The notes under the pieces are model-generated. The model was not told the origin of the DNA and did no database searches. It was given only the letters and a program-made list of their open reading frames with translations. Of a stretch of DNA of 11,839 bases, positions 1 through 6,659 are shown in pieces. A program made the position numbers and the translations under genes. This DNA comes from Bacteroides sp. CAG:1076. Lineage in GTDB: Bacteria > Bacteroidota > Bacteroidia > Bacteroidales > Bacteroidaceae. Position 1 is the stretch's first letter. Every line of letters starts with the position of its first letter. The DNA is taken from positions 21,503 through 33,341 of the forward strand of contig HF993281.1 of NCBI GenBank assembly GCA_000436795.1, given 5' to 3'.

Positions 1-1
1 C

Positions 2-628
2 TACATCATGCGCTGTTGTCTGGAAGACGATTTCGGCTCGAAAGCCGTCGAAAACATCCCCGTAACCTACCAGACCTCCGGCATCGCCCGTGAAACCGGT
101 TCCAACGGCGTGATATACCACATTCTCGGCATAAACGGAGCCACCTGCCAGAGCTATTCCACCCCCGAGAACATCCGCCAGATAACCGAGCTTCATCCCG
201 ATCTGGTCATCCTGTCATTCGGTACCAACGAAGCCCACGGGCGTCGCTACAATGCCGCCGAGCATACCGAAGCCATGAAACACCTGACGGATGCCCTGAA
301 AGCAGCCTGCCCCGATGTCGTTTTTCTGATGACCACCCCTCCGGGAGCCTATGTGCGGAACGGCCGAAAAGGAAAGATTATTAACCCCCGCACCCCGCTG
401 GTAGTAGAAAATGAACTCCGGTTTGCCCGTCAGTACGGCATTGCCATATGGGATATGTACCATATCGTCGGCGGCAAGCAGCGTGCCTGCCTGAACTGGA
501 GTGCGGCCAGAATGTATCAGCGCGATAAAATTCATTTTACTTACGAAGGATATAGATTACAAGGATTGTTATTACACGAAGCATTTATAAAAGCATACAA
601 TAATTATGTGGCAACTCGATTGGACTAA
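2..628 (+). CDS. SGNH/GDSL-like hydrolase, 3' part (5' end outside window)
   Basis: This is the C-terminal part of an SGNH-hydrolase-fold protein, probably an esterase or O-acetyl-transfer partner acting on envelope or glycan acyl groups. Visible family blocks are a glycine-containing GINGAT segment (block II), FGTNEA with the oxyanion Asn codon at 227-229 (block III), and DKIHF near the C-terminus, with the catalytic Asp codon at 524-526 and His codon at 533-535 (block V). The block I serine (GDS-type) is not present, so it must lie upstream of the window. The frame is open from base 2, and the ATG at 8 is internal to the family fold, so it is not taken as the start. The 3' end overlaps the MBOAT gene by 23 bases, which suggests translational coupling. 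SGNH proteins paired with MBOAT acyltransferases are known in O-acylation systems (alginate and peptidoglycan acetylation types). The substrate here is unknown. Confidence 0.85.
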   Translation, partial: YIMRCCLEDDFGSKAVENIPVTYQTSGIARETGSNGVIYHILGINGATCQSYSTPENIRQITELHPDLVILSFGTNEAHGRRYNAAEHTEAMKHLTDALKAACPDVVFLMTTPPGAYVRNGRKGKIINPRTPLVVENELRFARQYGIAIWDMYHIVGGKQRACLNWSAARMYQRDKIHFTYEGYRLQGLLLHEAFIKAYNNYVATRLD

Positions 629-2087
629 ACTGGCAGACATACTAACCTACGACCCCCGTCAGCCGATGATATTCAGCAGCGGACTGTTTCTGTTCCTTTT
701 CTTGGGATTCAGCCTGATATACGTACTGTTACAGAAACGTACCACGGCACGCCTGCTGTTCGTATCCGCCTTTTCCTACTATTTCTACTATAAGAGCAGC
801 GGAGTGTATTTCTTTCTGCTGGGCATTGTCACCGTGAGCGACTTTCTGCTGGCGGCCCGCATGGATCGTACCGAAACCCGCTGGAAGCGCAAGCTGCTGG
901 TTGTAGTCAGCCTGTGCATCAACCTCGGACTGTTGTGTTACTTCAAGTATACCAATTTCTTCTACGAAATGCTCTGCCCCCTGTGGAACGGACATTACGA
1001 AGCCTTCGACATTTTCCTGCCCGTAGGTATTTCCTTTTTCACCTTCCAGTCGCTCAGTTATACCATCGATGTATACCGCCGCGACCTCAAGCCGCTCGAC
1101 AACCTGCTCGACTACGTCTTCTATGTGTCCTTCTTCCCCCAGTTGGTAGCAGGTCCCATTGTGCGTGCCCGCGATTTCATACCGCAGATCCGTCAGCCGC
1201 TGTTTGTTTCCGGCGAAATGTTCGGTCAGGGTGTATTCTTTATCGTGAGCGGTCTGTTCAAGAAAGCCGTTATCTCCGACTATATCAGCATCAATTTCGT
1301 AGAACGCATCTTCGACAATCCCAGCCTTTATTCCGGTCTTGAGAACCTTTTCGGCGTTTACGGATATGCCTTGCAGATATACTGCGACTTTTCGGGCTAC
1401 AGCGATATGGCCATCGGCATCGCCCTGTTGCTGGGATTCCATTTCCCCATCAACTTCAACTCTCCCTACAAGTCGGACAGCGTGACCGATTTCTGGCACC
1501 GCTGGCACATCTCCCTGTCCACCTGGCTGCGCGACTACCTCTATATTTCGCTGGGCGGCAACCGGAAAGGCAAGTTGCGTACCTACCTCAACCTGATACT
1601 CACCATGCTGCTGGGCGGACTCTGGCACGGCGCTTCGTGGAATTTCATCGTATGGGGCGGACTTCACGGAGTGGCACTGGCCGTACACAAGTTCTTCCGC
1701 AGTCTGCTTCACCGTCCCAAGACCTACCGCAGTACCGGCTGGCGCCGCGTGTTCGCCGTAATCATCACCTTCCACTTCGTCTGCTTCTGCTGGATATTCT
1801 TCCGCAATACCGAGTTCGAAGGTTCGGTTTCCATGATCCGCCAGATATTCACCTCCTTCCATCCGGAACTGTTTACGCAGCTCGTCACCGGATACTGGAA
1901 AGTATTCGTCCTGATGGGCGTCGGCTATCTGCTTCACTGGTGTCCCGATTCCTGGCAGAACGCTTGCAGCCGGGGCATGACACGCCTGCCGCTGGTCGGT
2001 CAGGCACTCATCCTGATAGCCCTCATCTTCCTGGTCATTCAGGTAAAGAGCAGCGACATCCAGCCGTTTATTTATTTCCAGTTCTAA
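606..2087 (+). CDS. MBOAT-family membrane O-acyltransferase (AlgI/DltB-like)
   Basis: This 493-residue polytopic inner-membrane protein belongs to the membrane-bound O-acyltransferase family, whose members move acyl groups (often acetyl) across the membrane onto exported polymers. Hallmarks are the FWHRWHISLSTWLRDYLY segment at about residues 296-313, the LGGNR motif just after it, and GGLWHGASWNF at about 337-347 with the expected catalytic His at 341. Hydrophobic segments run along the whole length, starting at about residue 22, and the length is normal for the family. The start at 606 overlaps the upstream hydrolase gene. An alternative ATG at 666 would begin the protein at MIFSSGLF, which resembles many family N-termini and removes the overlap, so the start is not certain. 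The paired SGNH gene probably supplies the extracytoplasmic transfer or esterase step. The acceptor polymer cannot be read from the sequence. Confidence 0.93.
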   Translation: MWQLDWTKLADILTYDPRQPMIFSSGLFLFLFLGFSLIYVLLQKRTTARLLFVSAFSYYFYYKSSGVYFFLLGIVTVSDFLLAARMDRTETRWKRKLLVVVSLCINLGLLCYFKYTNFFYEMLCPLWNGHYEAFDIFLPVGISFFTFQSLSYTIDVYRRDLKPLDNLLDYVFYVSFFPQLVAGPIVRARDFIPQIRQPLFVSGEMFGQGVFFIVSGLFKKAVISDYISINFVERIFDNPSLYSGLENLFGVYGYALQIYCDFSGYSDMAIGIALLLGFHFPINFNSPYKSDSVTDFWHRWHISLSTWLRDYLYISLGGNRKGKLRTYLNLILTMLLGGLWHGASWNFIVWGGLHGVALAVHKFFRSLLHRPKTYRSTGWRRVFAVIITFHFVCFCWIFFRNTEFEGSVSMIRQIFTSFHPELFTQLVTGYWKVFVLMGVGYLLHWCPDSWQNACSRGMTRLPLVGQALILIALIFLVIQVKSSDIQPFIYFQF

Positions 2088-2112
2088 GCAGAAAACAATT
2101 TTTCTTTTTTAC

Positions 2113-2188
2113 GTTTCACGCCCTTCACATGCGCTTTTTGCCACTTATTTCAGCATGCGACAACTTCGCTGTGTGAAGGGCGTGAAAC
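2113..2188. repeat. 17-bp perfect inverted repeat with 42-base loop
   Basis: The arms are GTTTCACGCCCTTCACA at 2113-2129 and its exact reverse complement at 2172-2188. The structure begins 25 bases after the MBOAT stop codon. The arms could form a long stem in the 3' untranslated RNA. There is no U-tract immediately after it, so it is not a canonical terminator. It may instead be a copy of a dispersed intergenic repeat. Confidence 0.7.
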
Positions 2189-2240
2189 ATTTTATAAACC
2201 CCTTCAGTCTTATTCCAGCATACGTTTAGTTGTTTGTACT

Positions 2241-2260
2241 AAAACGTCCTGACGTTTTTT
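2241..2260 (+). terminator. Candidate intrinsic terminator after the SGNH-MBOAT operon
   Basis: AAAACGTC and GACGTTTT form complementary arms around a two-base centre, effectively seven base pairs with a four-base loop. The stem ends in a run of six T on the plus strand. It is the only plausible terminator between the MBOAT stop and the convergent gene. The stem is AT-rich and short, so strength is uncertain. Confidence 0.4.
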
Positions 2261-2301
2261 GAAAATTTGTACAAATCATTTTATTTTTTGTACAAATTTT
2301 C
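2261..2301. repeat. Paired TTTGTACAAA palindromes inside a 15-bp inverted repeat
   Basis: Two identical ten-base palindromes, TTTGTACAAA, lie at 2266-2275 and 2287-2296. They start 21 bases apart, about two turns of B-DNA. They sit inside a larger perfect inverted repeat with 15-bp arms at 2261-2275 and 2287-2301 and an 11-base AT-rich loop. Half-sites TTTGTAC also occur at 2233-2239 and 2374-2380. The location between the 3' ends of convergent genes fits a shared mRNA-end hairpin. The palindromic twin arrangement would also suit a dimeric DNA-binding protein. Confidence 0.6.
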
Positions 2302-2370
2302 GGAAGCTATTGCTTGTATTCTGATTCTGGAAGGAGTCGTCTTTTATTATTTGCTTCCTTCTTTTCACAA

Positions 2371-2832
2371 TCATTTGTACCGGAATGCCAATATATAATA
2401 GGTTACTACCGACAAAAACCATAGAATCAATGCAGTGATTCGTAAGATTGCTGTCCAAGTATAATAGTCGGACAGGGGGCTGATTATACAGAATGTCGTA
2501 AGAAAAATATTGGATACACGCATTAATCTGGTAAAAAGTATATATTGTTTGACAGCGTTATGTCTTCCGATTCGTATCGGAAAGTTGATGTTGTGCACAG
2601 AGGTATAGGCTCCGCTAAACAATAGAGCAAATAGCAGCATGCTGATAATGATTCTCGGTATTGCATATTCGGGCAGACTATTTGTATGGTAGTAATTCCA
2701 GCAGATAATGCCGATGCCGAAAAGCAGGCAGAAGACTGCCACAATTTCCAGTAATCTGTCTGCAAGGGATGGATGATAATGTATTTCGGGAGCACTTTTC
2801 CCGGAAAATGGTCCCAAATTGATTGTAATCAT
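2371..2832 (-). CDS. Small DUF1648-like membrane protein, function unknown
   Basis: This 153-residue hydrophobic protein has four likely membrane segments, at about residues 28-47, 60-78, 99-120 and 127-149. The stretch NFPIRIGRHNAVKQYILFTR at about 83-102 resembles a conserved part of DUF1648-domain proteins common in Bacteroidales, and LPEYAIP at 53-59 matches their LP-x-x-IP signature. The His-Phe-rich loop and glycine region that normally follow this signature are missing; the sequence runs straight into the second membrane segment. It may therefore be a divergent or shortened family member. The start lies four bases after the stop of the ribbon-helix-helix gene, so it is the last gene of the SPFH operon. 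The family assignment is from remembered motif similarity only. Confidence 0.75.
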   Translation of the reverse strand: MITINLGPFSGKSAPEIHYHPSLADRLLEIVAVFCLLFGIGIICWNYYHTNSLPEYAIPRIIISMLLFALLFSGAYTSVHNINFPIRIGRHNAVKQYILFTRLMRVSNIFLTTFCIISPLSDYYTWTAILRITALILWFLSVVTYYILAFRYK

Positions 2833-2836
2833 ATTA

Positions 2837-3028
2837 TTATTCTTCTTGTTTTTCGGTTTTCTTGGGTTTCTTCAGTCTTCCGCTTTTACGTAATGCTTCG
2901 TTGATGATCCATTGGAGTTGTCCGTTGGTACTGCGAAATTCGTCGGCAGCCCATTTCTCGATGGCTTCCATTGTGGCGGCATCTACACGCAAGACAAAAC
3001 TTTTGGTGGTATTCTCTTTTTTTGCCAT
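2837..3028 (-). CDS. Arc-type ribbon-helix-helix DNA-binding protein
   Basis: This 63-residue protein has the ribbon-helix-helix layout. A short strand KSFVLRV lies at residues 9-15, a first helix at about 17-30 and a second at about 34-48 (NGQLQWIINEALRK). A lysine- and glutamate-rich tail runs from about 51 to 63. RHH proteins bind DNA as dimers through the strand and usually act as repressors or antitoxins. No toxin-like gene is adjacent. The gene lies between the SPFH gene (15 bases upstream) and the DUF1648-like gene (4 bases downstream), so it is probably co-transcribed with both. It could regulate its own operon, but no clear operator is visible at the promoter near 4038-4068. The fold call is strong; the regulatory target is unknown. 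Confidence 0.85.
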   Translation of the reverse strand: MAKKENTTKSFVLRVDAATMEAIEKWAADEFRSTNGQLQWIINEALRKSGRLKKPKKTEKQEE

Positions 3029-3043
3029 TGGCTGTTTTCTTGA

Positions 3044-4003
3044 TTAGTGATTCAGGGTACCTGTATTCAATACCGGCTGGGCAGATTCGTCGGCGCAGAG
3101 TACAACGAGCAGATTGCTCACCATGGCGGCTTTCTTGTCTTCGTCCAGTTCTACGATTTCTTCTTGAGATAGTTTGTCGAGTGCCATATGAACCATGGAT
3201 ACAGCTCCTTCTACAATTTTCTCGCGTGCACTGATGATGGCCGAGGCTTGCTGGCGTCGTAGCATGACAGCTGCTATTTCGGGAGCGTATGCCAGATAGT
3301 TGATTCGAGCTTCTACTACTTCGATGCCTGCCATAGCCAGTCGTTCATTCAGCTTTTGTTCCAGTTGTTCATTGATTTCTTCTCCTCCTGACCGGAGAGT
3401 CAGCTCGCTGGTTCCTGCTTCGTTATCATCGTAAGCATATTGTCCGGCTACTTGACGTAAGGCTGCGTCGCTTTGTATTTTTACAAAATTCTCGAAAGCA
3501 TTCATGCGGTTGGCTACAGTATTGCCTACACTTATCTCTTTGCCGTTACCAGACGAGGCAGTGTCACTTGCCATGGTCTGTGAGTCTATTTCGAACATGG
3601 CTTTGTAGGTATCTTTCAGCTTCCAGACCAGTACCAGTCCGATGAGAACAGGGTTTCCGATTTTATCATTTACTTTGATGGGATCTACATCTAAGTTACG
3701 GGCACGAAGGGAAAGCTTCTTCTTATTCATGAAAGGGTTTATCCAATAGAAACCTGTTTCCTTGAAAGTTCCCTTGTATTTTCCGAAAAAGACCATGACG
3801 CGGGCTTCATTAGGTTCCAGTTGTATGTAGCCGCCAAACAGAATGAACCAAAGTAATAAAAGTAGTCCGCCAACAACGAAAAACGGTATTTCATTTTGCA
3901 TAAAACAAAGTACGATAGCTGCCGAAACTAATAAAAGGTGTACAGCCAGCATGAGAAATCCATTTACTTTAAATCCCTTGAATGTTACTTCTTTTGCTTC
4001 CAT
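3044..4003 (-). CDS. SPFH (band 7/stomatin-like) domain membrane protein
   Basis: This 319-residue protein has two N-terminal hydrophobic segments at about residues 16-35 and 40-59. An SPFH domain follows from about 61 to 240, beginning with the typical QLEPNEARVMVFFGKYKGTF stretch. Later family signatures include QSDAALRQVAG at about 177-187 and GIEVVEARINYLAYAPEIA at about 226-244. Next comes an alanine- and glutamate-rich helical region (about 245-270) of the kind that oligomerises. Members scaffold membrane microdomains or regulate membrane proteases; the partner here is unknown. It is the first gene of a minus-strand operon with an RHH protein and a small membrane protein. The start ATG at 4001-4003 follows a well-formed Bacteroidetes promoter. 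Confidence 0.92.
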   Translation of the reverse strand: MEAKEVTFKGFKVNGFLMLAVHLLLVSAAIVLCFMQNEIPFFVVGGLLLLLWFILFGGYIQLEPNEARVMVFFGKYKGTFKETGFYWINPFMNKKKLSLRARNLDVDPIKVNDKIGNPVLIGLVLVWKLKDTYKAMFEIDSQTMASDTASSGNGKEISVGNTVANRMNAFENFVKIQSDAALRQVAGQYAYDDNEAGTSELTLRSGGEEINEQLEQKLNERLAMAGIEVVEARINYLAYAPEIAAVMLRRQQASAIISAREKIVEGAVSMVHMALDKLSQEEIVELDEDKKAAMVSNLLVVLCADESAQPVLNTGTLNH

Positions 4004-4037
4004 AGTATTATATTTTATTGATATTATTTTGATATCA

Positions 4038-4068
4038 CAAATATAAAGTAAAAAGTGGATAAAACAAA
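4038..4068 (-). promoter_or_regulatory. Bacteroidetes-type sigma promoter for the SPFH operon
   Basis: On the minus strand a TTTG at 4065-4068 is followed, after exactly 19 bases, by TATATTTG at 4038-4045. This matches the Bacteroides consensus (TTTG, 19-21 bases, TAnnTTTG). It lies about 34 bases upstream of the SPFH start codon. The -33 element is formed by the edge of the neighbouring terminator tract. Confidence 0.75.
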
Positions 4069-4102
4069 AAAAGAGAATGTCTTTTTGACATTCTCTTTTT
4101 TT
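4066..4102 (-). terminator. Strong intrinsic terminator ending the susC-susD-lipoprotein operon
   Basis: The arms at 4066-4081 and 4087-4102 are perfectly complementary over 16 bp, with a five-base loop. The stem core is AGAGAATGTC with GACATTCTCT, and its outer end is a run of A on one side and T on the other. On the minus strand it therefore ends in a T-tract, 51 bases after the stop of the lipoprotein gene. It is symmetric and could work in both directions, but only the minus-strand operon needs it here. Confidence 0.85.
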
Positions 4103-4152
4103 AGGGGATTATATTTTTCTGAATATAATTCGTTGTTGTTTTTCCCGGCAGA

Positions 4153-4959
4153 TTATTTCAGCGAAGTGATGGTATAGCTTTCGTACAGTATACCGAAGCT
4201 ACCGGCACTGACCAGAAATTCGAGGGGGAAGGTGAAGGTCTTGCTTGCTTCGTCGTAAGTGGCGTCTTCGGCAAGTGAAGCGGTTACAGCTCCGTAGGTC
4301 GCATCGTTGATACCTGTTGCGAAAGAAGAGGATTGCAGCTCTACTTTATCTCCTTTCCATGCGAACACAATATTACCTGTACCTGTGCCCCAGCAGGCTT
4401 TCAGACGGTACATGTCCAGTATGGCCGAATATTCCATTTCCTGGTCAGTGTAGACTGGATTTTCATCGGGGCTCATGAAGTAATCGCTGAACTTGCCGTC
4501 GGCGTAGGGTACGTAGTCTTCTTTTACGACGTTCAGCTCTAGACGGGGATAGGTGGACGACTGTGTATAGGCTTGTGTATATGCCGGATCGATAATCAGA
4601 GTCATGGGGTAAGATTCGAACAGCTGGGTATCGCTGCTTACCTTGATGGTAAGGGTCTTGCTGCTTTCGCCTTGTGCAAAATCGACTTGTGTCGGTACTT
4701 CGAACAGGCCGGCGCAGGTGCTTGACATTTTCAGAGGAACGGACAGGGCCTTATCGGTTTGGTTTCTTCCTACAGTAACGGTAAATTCTGTATCGTTTGG
4801 ACCTAAGGCAACTTCTGCATTGACAGGGGATTCGAAATAGACATTGAGGCCGCTGGCGTTGCTGGCTTCTCCCGGAGTGTAGTCGTCGTCGCTACATCCA
4901 CTCAGCAGAGTGGATGTAAGGAGGATTCCGGTGAAGAATATATGGTTTAATAGTTTCAT
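4153..4959 (-). CDS. SusE/SusF-position surface lipoprotein
   Basis: This 268-residue protein has a lipoprotein signal peptide ending in the lipobox LLSGC, with Cys22 as the lipidated residue. The following SDDD resembles the acidic surface-export signal of Bacteroidetes lipoproteins, so display on the cell surface is likely. The N-terminal half (about residues 38-145) reads like a beta-sandwich of Calx-beta or immunoglobulin type, with the segment FTVTVGRNQTDKALSVPLKM followed by VDFAQGESSKTLTIKV. The C-terminal half (about 155-268) is a separate beta-rich domain not recognised here. It is third after susC and susD, 31 bases past the susD stop, the position often held by SusE/F-like accessory glycan-binding lipoproteins. 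Ligand binding is inferred from position, not shown by the sequence. Confidence 0.85.
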   Translation of the reverse strand: MKLLNHIFFTGILLTSTLLSGCSDDDYTPGEASNASGLNVYFESPVNAEVALGPNDTEFTVTVGRNQTDKALSVPLKMSSTCAGLFEVPTQVDFAQGESSKTLTIKVSSDTQLFESYPMTLIIDPAYTQAYTQSSTYPRLELNVVKEDYVPYADGKFSDYFMSPDENPVYTDQEMEYSAILDMYRLKACWGTGTGNIVFAWKGDKVELQSSSFATGINDATYGAVTASLAEDATYDEASKTFTFPLEFLVSAGSFGILYESYTITSLK

Positions 4960-4990
4960 GGTTGTCTTGTTTTAGAGTTATACGTTTTGA

Positions 4991-6634
4991 TTAGTCGGTT
5001 ACGCCGTCTTTCAGATTCGGATTTTGCAGGGAAACAGGTTTGCTGCCACCGCTATTATTTACGATACCTGCATTGTTGTTTGATTCCTTTTGCGGAATAC
5101 GCATCAGCAGATAAGGGTCGCCGGCTTCTACGTTGAAGCAGAATGCATCGGGCCAGTTGCCTTTATCGGTGCCGTGGAAGCGTACGACGGGTTTGTTCAG
5201 ACGCATGATGTCGGCCATGGCGAAGCCTTCTCCCCACAGCTCGATACGGCGCTGTTTCCAAATTTCGTTTTGCAGGGCTTCCTTGGTTGAGGCGGTGCAG
5301 GTGTAGTCGGGATCGCGGTAGGTCTTCACGAAGGTTTCGAGCTTGCTCTTTGCCTGGCTTTCCTGATTGCTCATGGCAAGACCTTCTGCCTCTATCAGCA
5401 TCATTTCTTCTGTACGCATAATGCACCAGTCGCAGTCGTTGGTAGCACTTCCTATGCCGCTTTTCATGCCAAACTTGACGTTGGTATAGGGAACGTAGGC
5501 CACTTTTACGTCGGTGATGGTATAAGCCGGAATGTCTTGCCCGCTTGCTTCTCCCCAAGTTAATCCGTTCAGCAAGTCGGAATGGAGGTCTTTGTCTACC
5601 CACCATTGCTTACGGATATCTGTAGCTGGAATTTCATTGTACAGAAGCGTGTTGATACGTTTGTATACGCCTACAGCGGCTGCATAGGAACTGCCGGAGA
5701 ATGAACCTAAGTGTGACGGCCAGGATGGATTACCTCCATTCTTGGTTACATCGTTTGCTGTAATGCTGATACCCCATATCCAGTTATGGTCACTCAGGCT
5801 GTAGAAGGCTGGCTTCGAAACTTCTTCGCGACTGTAGGGGGTATAACCTTTCATGGCTTTGGCGGCATCGGAGGCGGCTTCTGCCCAGTTGCCCATATAC
5901 AGGTTAGCGCGTGCACGGAGACCGTAGGCTACTTGCTGGTCGATGCGTGTCTTGTCGCCTTTGCGGTCGTAGCCTTCCAGTTTGCTGATGGCATCGTTCA
6001 GGTCGTTTATAATCTGGGTGTAGATCTGTTCGACGGTAGCACGCGGGTTGTTGCCGAAATCGGTTGTGGTTTCGGTTATCAGAGGTACGCAGGGCTGGTC
6101 TTTGCTGCTCTGGTAGTTGAACTGGTAGTAGGGGGCCAGACACAAATAGTCGAATGCACGGACAGCTTTTGCTTCGCCGATGTATTGCTTCAGTTTGGCA
6201 TCTTCGGTATTCTGGTCGACAGAGGCGAGGATGTCGTTGGCAAGTTTCAACTGGTTGTAGAAGTAGCTGTAGCGGAGCTGGGGGTTGGCATAGGTTTCAT
6301 TGCGGTCGGAGTAATCGCTCGATACGGTGAACCAGTTGTAACCGCTGTTGTCGCATATCATGTCGGCACCGTTCAGGTCTTGGGATATGCAGGCGGTAGG
6401 ATAGCCGAAGTCGTCGTCGCGCTCGCTGGTCGGAGCGCCTGCATACTGGGTTCCCATGTAGTGGTACATACCTACAAGGCTTGATTCTACTCGCGAAGGA
6501 ATGAGTTCGTTGGTGTTTTCTATCTGTTCGTCGGTGACGCGGAAGCCTTCACTGTCCATGTCGTCCATGTCGGAACAACCGTTCAGGGTGGTGCACCCCA
6601 TTGCCACTAAAAATAGTTTGCTATATAGTTTCAT
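4991..6634 (-). CDS. SusD/RagB-family outer-membrane nutrient-binding lipoprotein
   Basis: This 547-residue protein has a lipoprotein signal with the lipobox LNGC (Cys20), followed by SDMDD, consistent with surface export. The N-terminal part (about residues 45-250) has the helical SusD-like pattern, including segments such as YFYNQLKLANDILASVDQNT and AYGLRARANLYMGNWAEAASD. The C-terminal RagB part carries the typical EIWKQRRIELWGEGFAMADI stretch at about residues 455-475. SusD proteins cap the SusC transporter and capture the oligosaccharide or peptide substrate at the surface. The gene starts 25 bases after the susC stop, as expected for a co-expressed pair. An A-rich leader with AAGGAA precedes the start. 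The substrate is unknown. If the upstream susC is silent, this gene is probably silent too. Confidence 0.95.
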   Translation of the reverse strand: MKLYSKLFLVAMGCTTLNGCSDMDDMDSEGFRVTDEQIENTNELIPSRVESSLVGMYHYMGTQYAGAPTSERDDDFGYPTACISQDLNGADMICDNSGYNWFTVSSDYSDRNETYANPQLRYSYFYNQLKLANDILASVDQNTEDAKLKQYIGEAKAVRAFDYLCLAPYYQFNYQSSKDQPCVPLITETTTDFGNNPRATVEQIYTQIINDLNDAISKLEGYDRKGDKTRIDQQVAYGLRARANLYMGNWAEAASDAAKAMKGYTPYSREEVSKPAFYSLSDHNWIWGISITANDVTKNGGNPSWPSHLGSFSGSSYAAAVGVYKRINTLLYNEIPATDIRKQWWVDKDLHSDLLNGLTWGEASGQDIPAYTITDVKVAYVPYTNVKFGMKSGIGSATNDCDWCIMRTEEMMLIEAEGLAMSNQESQAKSKLETFVKTYRDPDYTCTASTKEALQNEIWKQRRIELWGEGFAMADIMRLNKPVVRFHGTDKGNWPDAFCFNVEAGDPYLLMRIPQKESNNNAGIVNNSGGSKPVSLQNPNLKDGVTD

Positions 6635-6659
6635 AATTTATGTTCCTTTTTTGAAGTGT

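Noticed and set aside
729..1937. Long minus-strand open frame (402 codons) opposite the MBOAT gene
   Set aside because: It is the antisense shadow of a strongly conserved membrane acyltransferase. Its translation has no recognisable domain and no membrane pattern of its own.
2837..3028. RHH protein as the antitoxin of a toxin-antitoxin pair
   Set aside because: Neither neighbour looks like a toxin: one is an SPFH membrane protein and the other a four-segment membrane protein.
5786..6484. Plus-strand open frame of 232 codons inside susD
   Set aside because: It mirrors the SusD coding sequence, is low-complexity (Val/Gly/Ala-rich) and has no promoter or family motif.
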